From: Actinobacteria bacterium UBA3086
GTDB lineage: Bacteria > Actinomycetota > Coriobacteriia > Anaerosomatales > UBA3086
DNA length: 6,310 nt
Assembly (NCBI GenBank): GCA_002367305.1
Contig: DFBG01000130.1
Location: 491-6,800 of the forward strand
Direction of reading: 5' to 3'
Shown here: positions 6,129 to 6,310 of the stretch, one piece after another
Layout: every line of letters begins with the position of its first letter
How positions within the stretch are numbered: the stretch's first letter is position 1
Position numbers and translations under genes: made by a program
The notes under the pieces: model-generated
What the model saw: only the letters and a program-made list of their open reading frames with translations
The model's database searches: none
Told to the model about the DNA's origin: nothing

Positions 6129-6310
6129 ATGGGAGCTGTAACCGGTATATGGCTCGTCGACTGGTTCCTGAGTCTTCTGGATGACTGGGGCTATCTCGTG
6201 ACCGTGGGGGCGACGATCATCGAGAACCTCTTCGTCATCGGATCGTTCACGCCAGGGGAGACGGTCGTCATGGCCGCCGCTTTCGTTTCGAGCAAGGGTA
6301 ATCTCGTGCT
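6129..6310 (+). CDS. DedA-family membrane protein, N-terminal part only
   Basis: The window ends after about 60 codons of this gene. The translation has a hydrophobic N-terminal segment with several Trp, Leu and Val residues (about 4-30), followed by the stretch IENLFVIGSFTPGETVVMAA and then AFVSSKGNLV. The E-N, G-x-F-x-P-G-E and small-residue run match the start of DedA/SNARE-associated (VTT-domain) proteins, integral membrane proteins linked to lipid-carrier flipping and membrane homeostasis. The ATG at 6129 directly follows the TAG of the preceding small ORF and has no clear Shine-Dalgarno of its own, so translation may depend on re-initiation, or the true start may differ. No terminator or clear promoter lies between nadC and this gene, so it may belong to the same transcript although its function is unrelated. 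The subfamily cannot be fixed from this fragment. Confidence 0.75.
   Translation, partial: MGAVTGIWLVDWFLSLLDDWGYLVTVGATIIENLFVIGSFTPGETVVMAAAFVSSKGNLV

Overview
This window is a compact, high-G+C bacterial chromosomal segment. All genes lie on the plus strand and are packed into what looks like one cofactor-biosynthesis operon. The order is: tail of an unrecognised gene, panB, panC, nadA, nadB, nadC, a possible 42-codon ORF, and the start of a DedA-family membrane protein gene cut off by the window edge. The strong G/C third-position bias, the GTG and probable TTG starts, the short NadA (about 304 aa) and the N-terminal form of NadB suggest an actinomycetote, possibly a Coriobacteriia-type anaerobe. 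That placement is inference from style and remembered family features, not from a marker gene.

Region by region: 1-402 is the 3' part of a gene I cannot name, with a faint resemblance to DUF2007-type small domains. 403-556 is a non-coding leader with a plausible extended -10 promoter and three consecutive predicted hairpins before a good panB ribosome-binding site. 557-2377 holds panB and panC, 30 nt apart. 2378-2433 is a 56-nt spacer with one small GC hairpin. 2434-5958 holds nadA, nadB and nadC, with nadA/nadB overlapping (if the TTG start is right) and nadB/nadC sharing ATGA. 5959-6310 holds a short spacer, a 42-codon ORF whose TAG abuts an in-frame ATG, and the first about 60 codons of a dedA-like gene.

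The genes combine two cofactor routes. PanB and PanC make ketopantoate and then pantothenate, the precursor of coenzyme A. NadB, NadA and NadC convert aspartate through iminoaspartate and quinolinate to nicotinate mononucleotide, the de novo precursor of NAD. Both routes draw on aspartate, because beta-alanine for PanC usually comes from aspartate through PanD. Neither panD nor a ketopantoate reductase gene is in the window.

The window looks mostly like ordinary core metabolism. I see no defence system, mobile element, CRISPR array, tRNA or rRNA. The points most worth a second look are the structured panB leader, an insertion and an altered phosphate-loop region in NadC, and the TAG-ATG junction before dedA.
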